The notes: generated from the sequence alone by a model not told the origin. A stretch of DNA of 64,000 nucleotides from Mesolinea sp049657925 (GCA_049657925.1 JBASOE010000042.1:30234-94233), one strand, 5' to 3'; shown: positions 19,780 through 29,187, counted from the first letter of the stretch. Numbers and translations are program-made.

Positions 19780-21473
19780 CAAGTTTGGAAGAAACTGAAA
19801 GAGTTAAAACCCAGCAAATCCAACTGGAGACCTTCTGGCCGGTGTTGGTCTGGTTGTTATTTGGATTGACCGTTTTATTACGTTTGGTAAACCTCTCTCA
19901 AATCCCTATATCTGAGAGCGAAGCAAATCTGGCATTGCTATCCGCTCGGGTCGCGCAGGGTCAGACTGGAGTGGCATCCGTATTACCTGTTTACACTGGG
20001 GTGACTACAGTTTTGTTTTTTGTCTTTGGAAACGCGGATTTTTGGGTAAGGATTTTACCGATTGCAGCCGGCAGCTCATTAATCTTCTTACCAACACTAT
20101 GGCGGGATCGGCTTGGTTTTAAGAAAGTCCTTGCACTTAGCGTGGCCTTTGCACTCGTTCCCGCAATCACCTATTTCTCACGCACGATCGCTTCGCCGAT
20201 ATTTGCGACTGCTGCTCTTCTTTGGCTGATCAGCCTGATTAGACTGCGGCGGTGGGCTTGGGCAGGGGTGGTGACGGCGTGCCTGTGGCTCTCAGGGAGT
20301 TTCGCTTTGCCGCTTTCCATCCTCGCAATATTGGGATTTCTCATTGCGGGCCAAGAAACTTCTAAAGTTGCACAATTCGCTCAAGAGTTGCGCATAGAAA
20401 AATATGGCTTAATCCGATTTGGCTCCTCCTTGTTAATTACCCTTATCCTGATCTCGACGAGTTTTTTTCTAAACCCGTCAGGGCTTGGCGACATTGGCTC
20501 CTTCCTTACTTCTTCATTTGATATTCTTCGTAGTTGGCAACCAACCGAACTGATCAGATTTGCTTTCCTGCTTTTACAGTACTGCCTCGTCCCACTGTTT
20601 CTTTTTGCTTGGAACTGGCTAAATATTGGATCCAGGACGAACGAAACAAGACCTCATCGGATGGTTTGGTTAGAAGTAGCCACCTTCGCCCTTGTTTTCG
20701 CTATTTTTAATGCTGGATTTCTTTTGCCTTTTAGCATCATTATATGGTCAATGGGTATCAACAATTTCAACGGAAGAGGAAAATTACTCGAGCGTAAAGG
20801 GACAATCTATCTTCCATTAGTAGTTTTTGGGGTAGCTCTGTTCGTCTATGTAAGTATCGTAGCAAAAACCTGGGCGAATGCTACTTACAATACCACTGGG
20901 TTAGGTCTTGCGATATTGGCTGGACTATTACTATATGCGTTCGCGCATGGCTTTGTTGGTTTAGGGTGGTCCTCAAGTCTAGCCAAACGGGCTGCTTTGA
21001 CCTCGCTGGGAGTGGTTTTGATTGCTGGTACCCTCGCTGGAACATTCAGACTCGTCCTCGCAGCACCTGAAAAGTCAGCCTTACACTGGCAGAACTCATC
21101 AGTATTCACGGACACAGTACTCAATACTCTTTTGAATGAATTTAAAGAATCAGCTAAATTCGAGGCTGGTGAATTGTTGTTCAGAGCAGATACTTTGCCA
21201 AATGCACCTTATGAATGGCTCACACGTAACCTGACTGCTTTGAGACCGCAGCAGCGAGAAGACAAACCTCAAGTGATCATCACGGCAACGGATACACCTG
21301 GTTCTGGCATTGAAAGTAACTATCGTGGAATGGTCTTCACTGGCAACGAGAAAATTGATTGGGCAAACATTGATCTCAAGAGCTTTGTCGCTGGTATTTT
21401 TGGTACAGACATGCCAACAGTGAAGAATCAAGACTACTTATGGGTAGATAATTCTTTCTATTCAGGAAATTAG
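19776..21473 (+). CDS. Polytopic GT-C/GT39-like membrane protein
   Basis: A 565-residue protein starting at GTG 19776 within a 4-base overlap with the DUF2298 gene. Early sequence RLVNLSQIPISESEANLALLSARVAQG resembles the first luminal loop of ArnT/PMT-type (GT39) and Agl23-like proteins, with a conserved acidic pair (SESEAN). About ten TM helices follow, then a ~150-residue soluble tail after the last helix. It is the last gene of the glycan group before cmk. A lipid-linked sugar transferase is plausible. The family is assigned by pattern and context only. Confidence 0.65.
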   Translation: MTSLEETERVKTQQIQLETFWPVLVWLLFGLTVLLRLVNLSQIPISESEANLALLSARVAQGQTGVASVLPVYTGVTTVLFFVFGNADFWVRILPIAAGSSLIFLPTLWRDRLGFKKVLALSVAFALVPAITYFSRTIASPIFATAALLWLISLIRLRRWAWAGVVTACLWLSGSFALPLSILAILGFLIAGQETSKVAQFAQELRIEKYGLIRFGSSLLITLILISTSFFLNPSGLGDIGSFLTSSFDILRSWQPTELIRFAFLLLQYCLVPLFLFAWNWLNIGSRTNETRPHRMVWLEVATFALVFAIFNAGFLLPFSIIIWSMGINNFNGRGKLLERKGTIYLPLVVFGVALFVYVSIVAKTWANATYNTTGLGLAILAGLLLYAFAHGFVGLGWSSSLAKRAALTSLGVVLIAGTLAGTFRLVLAAPEKSALHWQNSSVFTDTVLNTLLNEFKESAKFEAGELLFRADTLPNAPYEWLTRNLTALRPQQREDKPQVIITATDTPGSGIESNYRGMVFTGNEKIDWANIDLKSFVAGIFGTDMPTVKNQDYLWVDNSFYSGN

Positions 21474-21474
21474 C

Positions 21475-22218
21475 ATGATTAAAGCGACACCGCTCGAATC
21501 AAGCAAATTGACCATTGCCATAGACGGACCAGCCGCTTCAGGGAAGACCACGGTGGGTCTGCTGCTGGCGAAGGCACTGGGTGCTATCTGTTTGGATACC
21601 GGCGTCATGTATCGGGCTGTAACGCAAGCCGCCCTGGAAGCAGGGATCGATCCCTTGAACGAAAAAACAGTTGTCAAACTTGCCAGAAAGATCAAGATCG
21701 ACGTTGTCCTTTCCACGGTAGATGACGGCAGGTCTTTTGATGTATTAGTAGATGGGGTGGATGTCACCAGGCAGTTAAGGACTGACGCGGTCAACCGATT
21801 CGTCTCCGAGGTGTCCGCTTATAAGGGCGTACGCCGGGCAATGACAAAGCAGCAACAACGCATCGCCATAGCCAGCAACATTGTGATGCTTGGCAGAGAT
21901 ATAGGAACTGTTGTCCTTCCGCAAGCAGATTTGAAGTTTTACCTAAACGCTTCAGCGGAAGTGCGAGCCCAGCGACGCTTTGAAGAAGAAAAACAACGCG
22001 GTGTCATTTTAGACCTGGAGCAGGTGATTGCCTCAATCAAACATAGAGATCAACTTGACTCCAGCCGCAAGCACGCTCCATTAAAGCCAGCAGCAGACGC
22101 GATTATCATCGAAACAGATGGTCTGAACGTCGAACAGGTTGTTTGCAGGATGCTAGGGGAGGTTAATAGAATTATGCGTGCGAGTATGCGGTCCGAGATT
22201 AAATCGGACATGCTATAA
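21475..22218 (+). CDS. cmk: Cytidylate kinase
   Basis: Phosphorylates CMP and dCMP with ATP. The 247-residue protein shows the P-loop IAIDGPAASGKTTVGLLLAKALG, the LDTGVMYRAVTQAAL substrate motif, the NMP-binding region (VNRFVSEVSAYKGVRRAM) and GRDIGTVVLPQADLKFYLNAS with the lid motif RAQRRFEE. The ATG lies one base after the previous stop, preceded by CAGGAAA. A strong promoter for the downstream sensor kinase, with an inverted repeat, is embedded in the last ~30 bases of this gene. Confidence 0.95.
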   Translation: MIKATPLESSKLTIAIDGPAASGKTTVGLLLAKALGAICLDTGVMYRAVTQAALEAGIDPLNEKTVVKLARKIKIDVVLSTVDDGRSFDVLVDGVDVTRQLRTDAVNRFVSEVSAYKGVRRAMTKQQQRIAIASNIVMLGRDIGTVVLPQADLKFYLNASAEVRAQRRFEEEKQRGVILDLEQVIASIKHRDQLDSSRKHAPLKPAADAIIIETDGLNVEQVVCRMLGEVNRIMRASMRSEIKSDML

Positions 22219-22219
22219 T
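22191..22219 (+). promoter_or_regulatory. Sensor-kinase promoter with inverted repeat in -35 region
   Basis: An extended -10 element, TGC then TATAAT (22214-22219), lies at the cmk stop codon. Just upstream, GTCCGA (22191-22196) and TCGGAC (22204-22209) form a perfect 6-base inverted repeat with a 7-base spacer covering the -35 position. This is a candidate operator; its regulator is unknown. Confidence 0.55.
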
Positions 22220-22261
22220 TTTGACGTGACGACTCAAAGACTTTTTGGGTTTTATTCAGGT

Positions 22262-24598
22262 ATGCCTGAAGGAAAAGATTTGGTAAGCTACGGTAGTTTA
22301 TTTCTGTTCGTAGTATTGTTGGCTGTCTTAATCTTCCTGGTTTATAAATATGCTAAATTCAGTGATCTGTTTACTCAAAAGGAGTCAAAATGGCTGCTTT
22401 TGACGTTATTGATCATGATTCCGGTGACGTTTATCGGGAGATTCATCATCAAAGGATCTGAAGCGGCTACTTCAGTGGGCACGCTGGTCGCAGTCGTTTG
22501 CTTCCCACTTGGACTTATTCCCCTATTCAGTGGAATAGGTTTAATCGGCTTATTACCCACTTTGCTTTTGGGAGTTATTACTGGTTTGTTGCAAGCAGGT
22601 ATGTTCAACCAGGATCCTCTCAATGGGCTGATTTATGCATCAGCGATGCTGGCTTTTGTTCTGGCGGTTGATCGGTTGAAACACAAAGCAACCGAGGTTT
22701 CAAACTCGGTGGTTTTACTTGCCAGCTTAGTTGCACTCGCTGTCAGTTTTTTGGTGATTTTACTAAATCAGTTCGTAAGCCTGCTCAGTGTTGGCATGCT
22801 AAACTTTCAACGATTGGCTGAGAATGTATTCAATCTCTCCATTTCTTTTGCCATCGCCATCAGCATTGGCTGTTTTGCAGCGTTGGCGATTAAGTTTTAT
22901 TTCCCCGATGAATGGACTCCAACGTCCTACTTAAAGAATCGCCCCAGTTTTGATCCAGTTAATTTTGCCTTAACCTCCATCGAGCAGGTCAGTCGTGGAG
23001 AGTTTGAGGTGCCTTCAAAACAGGTAAGGTTGAGCAGAGACGAGTTGCGCTTGAGCAAAGCTTTTGAGCGGCTTCAGAAGCAAACCCAGTTTAGTTCTGA
23101 GCACCAGGCCAGGTTGGTTGATCTCGACCCCGCCACTTTTGCTTTCAAGGACCTTGATAGTGTACTTGGAGCAATTCTAAAGGCATGTTTAGGCAAAGAT
23201 TCCAAATCAGCCAGAATTGTGATTAAAGATCTTCAGAGGGGAAGTGACAAACCTCCGTTAAAGAAGTGGTTGGGCGAGGGCGAATTAACCCGTGCGTACG
23301 CTTATTTGGACGTGATGGTGCTTGATAAATTGGGGGAAGAACCGCAACTGGTTCTAAGCGATCTGAAAATAGATCAATACTTCGGTCTCAGTGCTGATTC
23401 TCCGTATCCTCAATCATTGATTGCTCTAAATCTATCTATTGATGGTCAATCGGTGGGCATGCTGTGGGTTGGTTTTGTGAAAACTCACTGGTTCACTCGG
23501 GAGGAACTTAGCTTTTACGAACAGCTCGCATCTCGTGCTGAAGCTGCCTTAGCTGTTAAACCGATCAGTAACCCGGTTGAGATTGATCGCGACCAATTGC
23601 TGGCAGCTTTTGACACAATCGAGGATCCGGTCATCCTATTGGAATCTGATAACTCCATTTACTACTTGAACAAGAAAGCAGCGCAGTTAGCCCAAGAGAA
23701 TAAGGAACTATTGCGTGGCTCGGGAGAGCGAAAGGTAATCGGTTTGCCTGAATTGCAGACACTCATAAACGACCGCTCTTTTCAAACTCGTTCACCTTCA
23801 ATCCATTTCGGAACAGGTAAAGAGTTTGAGGTCAACGTCCGACCATTCAAGACACACAGCGAGAAAACGGGCAAATTATTAATGTTGAGAGATACCTCTT
23901 GGATAAAGAAAGTCAACCAACAAAAGAGTGAATTTGTAACTGACATCAGCCATGACCTGCGCGCACCTTTGAATTTGATGCGGGGGTACGTTTCTCTCCT
24001 CGAAAATATTGGCAACCTCAGCGAAGAGCAATTAAAATATATCAGTCGCATCCAGGGGACGATCGAGAACATGTCCAGGTTAGTGAGTAAGGTCATGAGT
24101 CTGGAGCAGCTCGACAATGAGGAAGCGCTGCATTACTCTGTGTTTGAGATTAAGGAAATTATCAGTGAAGCGGTCAACATGGTGACTTTACCAGCCCAAC
24201 AACGTAAGGTAACCATCAACACGGATCTTAGTGGATTACGTGTTGGATATATTAATGCTGACCGGGTGATGATGCAACAAGCTATGTTCAATTTGTTGGA
24301 AAACGCTGTAAAATTCAGCAACCGGGGTGGGTCTGTTCTGGTGAAGGCTTCTACAGACACGGATGTATTAAGCATAGCAATACAAGACCACGGTAAGGGT
24401 ATTGCGCCCCTGGATCAACCAAAACTCTTCACGCGATTTTTCCACGTAGACGACGATGACAGAATTGGCAACGGCGGACAAGGTTTAGGTTTGGCGATCG
24501 TCAAATCAATCGCCACCCGTCATGGCGGCAATGTGACTGTCAAAAGCCAATTGGGCGAGGGAAGCACTTTCTGTCTGGAAATACCCCTCAAAAGATAA
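22262..24598 (+). CDS. Membrane-bound sensor histidine kinase (orphan)
   Basis: About 778 residues from ATG 22262. Alternatives are a GTG at 22226, which would make a leaderless mRNA, and a TTG at 22280 behind a strong AAGGAAAA site. The N-terminus has 6-7 TM helices (~residues 8-215). A GAF-like region and a PAS-like region (QLLAAFDTIEDPVILLESDNSIYYLNKKAAQL) follow. Then comes HisKA with the phospho-accepting His ~564 in SEFVTDISHDLRAPLN, and HATPase_c with MFNLLENAVKFS, DHGKGIAP and GQGLGLAIVKSI. No response regulator is adjacent. The signal is unknown. Confidence 0.88.
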   Translation: MPEGKDLVSYGSLFLFVVLLAVLIFLVYKYAKFSDLFTQKESKWLLLTLLIMIPVTFIGRFIIKGSEAATSVGTLVAVVCFPLGLIPLFSGIGLIGLLPTLLLGVITGLLQAGMFNQDPLNGLIYASAMLAFVLAVDRLKHKATEVSNSVVLLASLVALAVSFLVILLNQFVSLLSVGMLNFQRLAENVFNLSISFAIAISIGCFAALAIKFYFPDEWTPTSYLKNRPSFDPVNFALTSIEQVSRGEFEVPSKQVRLSRDELRLSKAFERLQKQTQFSSEHQARLVDLDPATFAFKDLDSVLGAILKACLGKDSKSARIVIKDLQRGSDKPPLKKWLGEGELTRAYAYLDVMVLDKLGEEPQLVLSDLKIDQYFGLSADSPYPQSLIALNLSIDGQSVGMLWVGFVKTHWFTREELSFYEQLASRAEAALAVKPISNPVEIDRDQLLAAFDTIEDPVILLESDNSIYYLNKKAAQLAQENKELLRGSGERKVIGLPELQTLINDRSFQTRSPSIHFGTGKEFEVNVRPFKTHSEKTGKLLMLRDTSWIKKVNQQKSEFVTDISHDLRAPLNLMRGYVSLLENIGNLSEEQLKYISRIQGTIENMSRLVSKVMSLEQLDNEEALHYSVFEIKEIISEAVNMVTLPAQQRKVTINTDLSGLRVGYINADRVMMQQAMFNLLENAVKFSNRGGSVLVKASTDTDVLSIAIQDHGKGIAPLDQPKLFTRFFHVDDDDRIGNGGQGLGLAIVKSIATRHGGNVTVKSQLGEGSTFCLEIPLKR

Positions 24599-24658
24599 CC
24601 ACCAATATTTAAATCATCTATGCATCTGCTGATGATCTGGAGACACCAAAACATAGTT

Positions 24659-24691
24659 AATGAGTGGTTTTGACAAATGAGTGGTTTTGAC
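24659..24691 (+). repeat. Two tandem 16-base direct repeats upstream of rpoC promoter
   Basis: AATGAGTGGTTTTGAC occurs exactly twice, at 24659-24674 and 24676-24691, separated by one base. The second copy ends at the -35 box of the rpoC leader promoter. The 17-base period is about 1.6 helical turns, so two protein subunits would not sit on exactly the same face. Confidence 0.85.
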
Positions 24692-24719
24692 TTGACTTTT
24701 TTGCCTGTGGGTTTATAAT
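24692..24719 (+). promoter_or_regulatory. Promoter upstream of rpoC
   Basis: TTGACT (24692-24697) and TATAAT (24714-24719) are separated by 16 bases, a near-consensus housekeeping promoter. A second, overlapping TTGACT occurs at 24687-24692. Transcription should start near 24726, about 95 bases before the rpoC start codon. Confidence 0.75.
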
Positions 24720-24758
24720 TTGATTTTGAAATTGAGCGAAAACGCACCTAAAAAGTTA

Positions 24759-24783
24759 CGGGATGACACTCCCGGCTTTTTTT
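24759..24783 (+). terminator. Terminator-like hairpin inside the rpoC leader (attenuator candidate)
   Basis: CGGGA (24759-24763) pairs with TCCCG (24770-24774) around a 6-base loop, with seven T from 24777. It lies downstream of the 24692-24719 promoter and upstream of the rpoC ribosome site. Transcripts must therefore read through it, or end there as a ~58-base RNA. Confidence 0.55.
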
Positions 24784-24820
24784 CGTGTTAATTAATCCCT
24801 CATCGGATTTGGAGGTTTGA

Positions 24821-27800
24821 GTGGAATCAAAAGGTATGAAAGCTTTACGCATCAATCTGGCATCCCCAGATACAATCCATAGCTGGTCCTATGGGGAGGT
24901 CCTAAAACCAGAAACAATCAATTATCGTCGTTTACGCCCAGAGAAAGACGGCCTGTTTGACGAAGCCATTTTTGGACCTACCCGTGACTGGCAATGTTAT
25001 TGTGGTAAGTACAAAAACCCTCGCTACAAAGGGATCATCTGCGAGAAGTGCGGTGTTGAAGTTACACGATCTTCTGTTCGTCGTGAGCGCATGGGTCATA
25101 TCGACCTTGCTGCTCCGATTGCGCACATTTGGTACACACGAAGAATTCCCTCGTATTTGGGCTTGCTGCTTGATATCTCACGCAGAAACCTTGATCGTGT
25201 TCTGTATTTTGCACAATATATCGTTACCTATGTTGATGAAGATGCCCGCCAAAAAGCCCTCAAACGACTCGAAGATGAAATTAGCGTTTCAGAACGCGAA
25301 CTGATCGAAAAAGTTAACGGTCAAGTAGCTGAAACCAAAAAAGCCCGCGATGTTCTGCTCAAGCAGCTGGACGCCAAGATGGACCTGATCAATGCCCAAT
25401 ATGATGAGCAGGTCACCAACCGCTATGAACCGGTTATTGCCGAAGGTCAACGACTCGAGCGTGAGCTGAAAGAAAAAACTGGCAAAACCATTCGCAAGGA
25501 CATCACTTTTGCGGTAGAAGGCGGCAGCCAGGTAGTCGTTAAAGCCAACGAAGAGGTCACCTCCAAGCACATTTCCTCTGTCCAGAAAATCGTCAAACAA
25601 TTGATGGAAGATGTCGAAAAGGATCTCAAGTCAGCCCGAGATCAGTCTGTCGAACAACTGAAGATCGAAAAAGAGACCTTGCGAGCTGAATACGAACTGA
25701 AGATGGAAGCCATTCGTGGTCAACTTGAAGATCAAGAAGAGATCACGAAAACCGCGAACGCTAAACAACGCGATGTTTTGTATGAATTGCAACCCTTCAC
25801 TTTCCTCAGCGAAGCCCATTATCGCGAACTCAAATCCAAGTGGGGTCAGGTTTTCAAAGCCGATATGGGTGCTGAAGCATTCCACGATATCCTCAAACGC
25901 CTTGACATGAATGCGTTGGCTGAAGAATTGTGGAACGAAGCCCGCACTACCCGCAGCAAACAAAAACGCAAGAAAGCTACCAACCGCTTGAAAGTTGTTG
26001 AAGCTTTCCGCCGTTCCACCAATCGCCCCGAATGGATGATTCTGACCGTTTTGCCGGTGATTCCTCCCGACCTGCGCCCAATGGTGCAGCTCGATGGCGG
26101 TCGCTTTGCCACTTCTGACTTGAACGACCTCTATCGCCGGGTTATTAACCGCAATAACCGCCTTAAGAGGTTGCTGGAACTTGGTGCGCCAGATGTAATT
26201 GTGCGCAACGAAAAGCGAATGCTTCAGGAAGCTGTCGACTCGCTAATCGACAATTCTCAGCGCGGGCGTATGCTCTCACGACGTGGTCGTCGCGAGCTCC
26301 GTTCATTGAGCGATATGTTAAAGGGTAAAAAAGGGCGTTTCCGCCGTAACTTGCTCGGTAAGCGCGTTGACTACTCAGGTCGTTCAGTAATTGTTGTTGG
26401 GCCTCACCTCGCGTTGTATCAGTGCGGTTTACCCAAGACCATGGCGCTCGAACTTTATCGACCTTTCGTCATCGCCGGCCTTGATAAGCACGGTTACACT
26501 TCGAACATCAAAGGTGCCAAACGATTCATTGAACGCAATCGGCCCGAGGTCTGGGAAGTCCTTGAAGAAGTTATTAAACAGCGCCCTGTATTGCTCAACC
26601 GTGCACCAACCCTGCATCGTTTGGGTATACAAGCATTTGAACCAGTCTTGATTGAAGGCTCAGCTATTCAGTTGCATCCCCTCGTAACAACGGCTTTCAA
26701 CGCTGACTTCGATGGTGACCAGATGGCTGTTCATGTACCACTTTCGGAAAAAGCAGTTAAGGAAGCTCGCGAATTGATGCTGGCGAGCAAGAACTTGCTC
26801 AAACCTGCCAGTGGTGAGCCTATTATCAGCCCAGGGAAAGACATGGTTCTGGGTGTGTATTACCTGACCATGAATGCCACCAAGCCTGCCAAGGGTGATG
26901 GCCGAATCTTTGGTGACATCACTGAGGTAATCATGTCTTATGAACTGGGTCAGGTCGAAGTTCAGACGGAAATTAAACTTCGTGCGACGACCTGGTATGA
27001 CGACAAGAATAACCGTCTCACCGAGCCTGTTACCCGCATGATCGATACGACTGTCGGTCGCGCTATCTTTAACGACATTCTGCCTGACGAAATGCGTTAC
27101 TGCAACCAGGTTTTGGACAAAGGTGGTATTCGTGACTTGATTGCTGACATCTATGCGATCAGTGGTCAGGAAGTGACTACTTTGGTAGCCGATCGCATCA
27201 AGGACATCGGTTTCAGGTTTGCGACCAAGTCCGGTGCAACTCTTGCTGTAGCAGACATCACCGTTCCACCCGAAAAAGCAGAGATGATCAAGCAGGCTTT
27301 GACCGACGTGGAACAGGTTCAGAAAGACTACCGTCGTGGTCTCTTGACCGAACAAGAACAGAACGAACGCATCATCGAGGTCTGGCAGGAAACCACCAAG
27401 AAAGTCAGCGATGCCGTACGCAAGCATCTCGACCCACAGGGCAACCTTTCCACGATGGCTGTTTCTGGCGCAACCAAGGGCGGTTTTAGCCCGATCGCTC
27501 AGATGGCTGGTATGCGTGGTCTGATGGCCGACCCGTCTGGTCGTATTATTCCCATGCCAATTCAGTCCAACTTCCGTGAAGGCTTGACCGCGCTGGAATA
27601 CTTCATCTCCACTCATGGTGCCCGCAAAGGCTTGGCAGATACTGCGCTGCGTACCGCTGACGCAGGTTATCTCACCCGCCGATTGGTTGACATCGCACAG
27701 GACATGATTATCAATAACGAAGATTGTGGCACTGAAGAAGGGCTCTACATCGATGTCAAGGAAGATGTGGCTGGTCAGCCATTCAGTGAACGTATTTTTG

Positions 27801-29167
27801 GACGCTTGCTGGCTGAACGAGTTATCCACCCCGAAACTGGCGAAATTATTGGAGATCGTAACGATCTTCTGACCAAAGAACTGACTCAGACTATCGTCAA
27901 AGCCAATGTTCAGGTGATCAAGGCCCGCAGTCCGCTTAGTTGTGAGCTGATCCATGGTGTATGCGCCCGCTGTTATGGTATCGATCTTGGTCGAGGCAAG
28001 ATGGTCAACCTTGGCTCTGCTGTTGGTATCGTTGCTGCCCAATCCATTGGTGAGCCTGGTACTCAGCTGACTCTGCGAACCTTCCACACTGGTGGTGTCG
28101 CTGCTGGTGGTGATATCACAACTGGTTTGCCCCGTGTGGAAGAGCTTTTTGAAGCCCGGCGCATGCCCAAGGGCGAAGCCATTGTTACTAACATTAACGG
28201 TACTGCACATATTATTCAAAGCGAAAAGAATAGCGAACTCCGCAATATTCGCATTGATCACAGCGAGATGGTCTCCGATACCTATGAAGTTCCTGAAGGC
28301 TGGGAAATTCAGGTGAAAGACGAAGGCGAAGTTGCCATGAATGAAACAATCGCCTCACAGGAAGGCGCTACCATAGTCGCCGCGCATGCTGGACGTGTTC
28401 GCATCGAGAACAACAATGTTGTCGTTTCCTATGAGAATCGCGAAACCGAAGACCATGATATCCCAACCACTTCTCGTATCATCGTCACTGAAGGTGCCAA
28501 GGTTGAAGCAGGTCAACCTCTAACCGAAGGTTCAATCAACCCACATACCATCTTGCGCATCAAAGGTCGCGACGCTACCGAGTTGTATCTGCTTAAAGAG
28601 ATCCAGCAAGTTTATCGCACTCAGGGCCAGAACATCAACGATAAACACTTTGAAGTTGTGATTCGTAAGATGCTCAATAAGGTTCAGGTGACTCGACCTG
28701 GAGATTCGCCGTATTTGCCTCAGGATTTGGTCGATCGGCTGGAAATCCGTAAGCTGAACGAGCAGTTGATTGCTGAAGGTAAGAAACCCGCCCGATTTGT
28801 CGAGATTCTGCTTGGCATCTCCAAAGCCTCGCTAAGCACTGACTCGTTCCTTTCGGCCTCGTCCTTCCAGCACACCATCAAGGTTTTAGCTGGCGCGGCG
28901 ATCGCCTCGAAGGAAGATCCATTGTACGGCTTAAAGGAAAATGTCATTATCGGCAAGTTGATCCCTGCCGGTACCGGGTTTGAACCTGGCAGATTCACTG
29001 AGCAGATCTTTGAAGCGCTGCCTGGCAAACCAGATATCAACGTCGAGCAGATGAATATCTTTGCGCAGGACGACAAGTACGAACCTGAGTTTGAATTGGA
29101 CGAGCTTGACGATGAAGAATTAGTAGACTTCGGCGATAATGACGAAACCATCGATTACGACAATTAA
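24821..29167 (+). CDS. rpoC: RNA polymerase beta' subunit
   Basis: 1448 residues from GTG 24821 behind GGAGG. Zinc-binding cysteines are at 59, 61, 74 and 77 (CYCGKYKNPRYKGIICEKCG). The catalytic Mg-binding motif NADFDGD is at 627-633. The bridge-helix and trigger-loop regions follow (GARKGLADTALRTADAGYLTRRLVD). The second zinc site ends in CARCYGIDLGRGK, and the C-terminal acidic tail is EFELDELDDEELVDFGDN. Between the zinc finger and the clamp (residues ~140-320) is a long charged, coiled-coil-like insertion that E. coli lacks. rpoB is not upstream, contrary to the usual rpoBC order. A strong terminator follows. Confidence 0.98.
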   Translation: MESKGMKALRINLASPDTIHSWSYGEVLKPETINYRRLRPEKDGLFDEAIFGPTRDWQCYCGKYKNPRYKGIICEKCGVEVTRSSVRRERMGHIDLAAPIAHIWYTRRIPSYLGLLLDISRRNLDRVLYFAQYIVTYVDEDARQKALKRLEDEISVSERELIEKVNGQVAETKKARDVLLKQLDAKMDLINAQYDEQVTNRYEPVIAEGQRLERELKEKTGKTIRKDITFAVEGGSQVVVKANEEVTSKHISSVQKIVKQLMEDVEKDLKSARDQSVEQLKIEKETLRAEYELKMEAIRGQLEDQEEITKTANAKQRDVLYELQPFTFLSEAHYRELKSKWGQVFKADMGAEAFHDILKRLDMNALAEELWNEARTTRSKQKRKKATNRLKVVEAFRRSTNRPEWMILTVLPVIPPDLRPMVQLDGGRFATSDLNDLYRRVINRNNRLKRLLELGAPDVIVRNEKRMLQEAVDSLIDNSQRGRMLSRRGRRELRSLSDMLKGKKGRFRRNLLGKRVDYSGRSVIVVGPHLALYQCGLPKTMALELYRPFVIAGLDKHGYTSNIKGAKRFIERNRPEVWEVLEEVIKQRPVLLNRAPTLHRLGIQAFEPVLIEGSAIQLHPLVTTAFNADFDGDQMAVHVPLSEKAVKEARELMLASKNLLKPASGEPIISPGKDMVLGVYYLTMNATKPAKGDGRIFGDITEVIMSYELGQVEVQTEIKLRATTWYDDKNNRLTEPVTRMIDTTVGRAIFNDILPDEMRYCNQVLDKGGIRDLIADIYAISGQEVTTLVADRIKDIGFRFATKSGATLAVADITVPPEKAEMIKQALTDVEQVQKDYRRGLLTEQEQNERIIEVWQETTKKVSDAVRKHLDPQGNLSTMAVSGATKGGFSPIAQMAGMRGLMADPSGRIIPMPIQSNFREGLTALEYFISTHGARKGLADTALRTADAGYLTRRLVDIAQDMIINNEDCGTEEGLYIDVKEDVAGQPFSERIFGRLLAERVIHPETGEIIGDRNDLLTKELTQTIVKANVQVIKARSPLSCELIHGVCARCYGIDLGRGKMVNLGSAVGIVAAQSIGEPGTQLTLRTFHTGGVAAGGDITTGLPRVEELFEARRMPKGEAIVTNINGTAHIIQSEKNSELRNIRIDHSEMVSDTYEVPEGWEIQVKDEGEVAMNETIASQEGATIVAAHAGRVRIENNNVVVSYENRETEDHDIPTTSRIIVTEGAKVEAGQPLTEGSINPHTILRIKGRDATELYLLKEIQQVYRTQGQNINDKHFEVVIRKMLNKVQVTRPGDSPYLPQDLVDRLEIRKLNEQLIAEGKKPARFVEILLGISKASLSTDSFLSASSFQHTIKVLAGAAIASKEDPLYGLKENVIIGKLIPAGTGFEPGRFTEQIFEALPGKPDINVEQMNIFAQDDKYEPEFELDELDDEELVDFGDNDETIDYDN

Positions 29168-29187
29168 TCAGCCTTGAGAAAATAGAA

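Noticed and set aside
24759..24783. Hairpin taken as the terminator of the sensor kinase gene
   Set aside because: It lies downstream of the rpoC promoter, so simple termination of the kinase does not explain it; kept instead as a leader element.
26660..28261. A 533-codon open frame on the minus strand
   Set aside because: It lies wholly antisense to the conserved catalytic part of rpoC, has no ribosome site and no recognisable domain; it results from codon bias of the sense gene.
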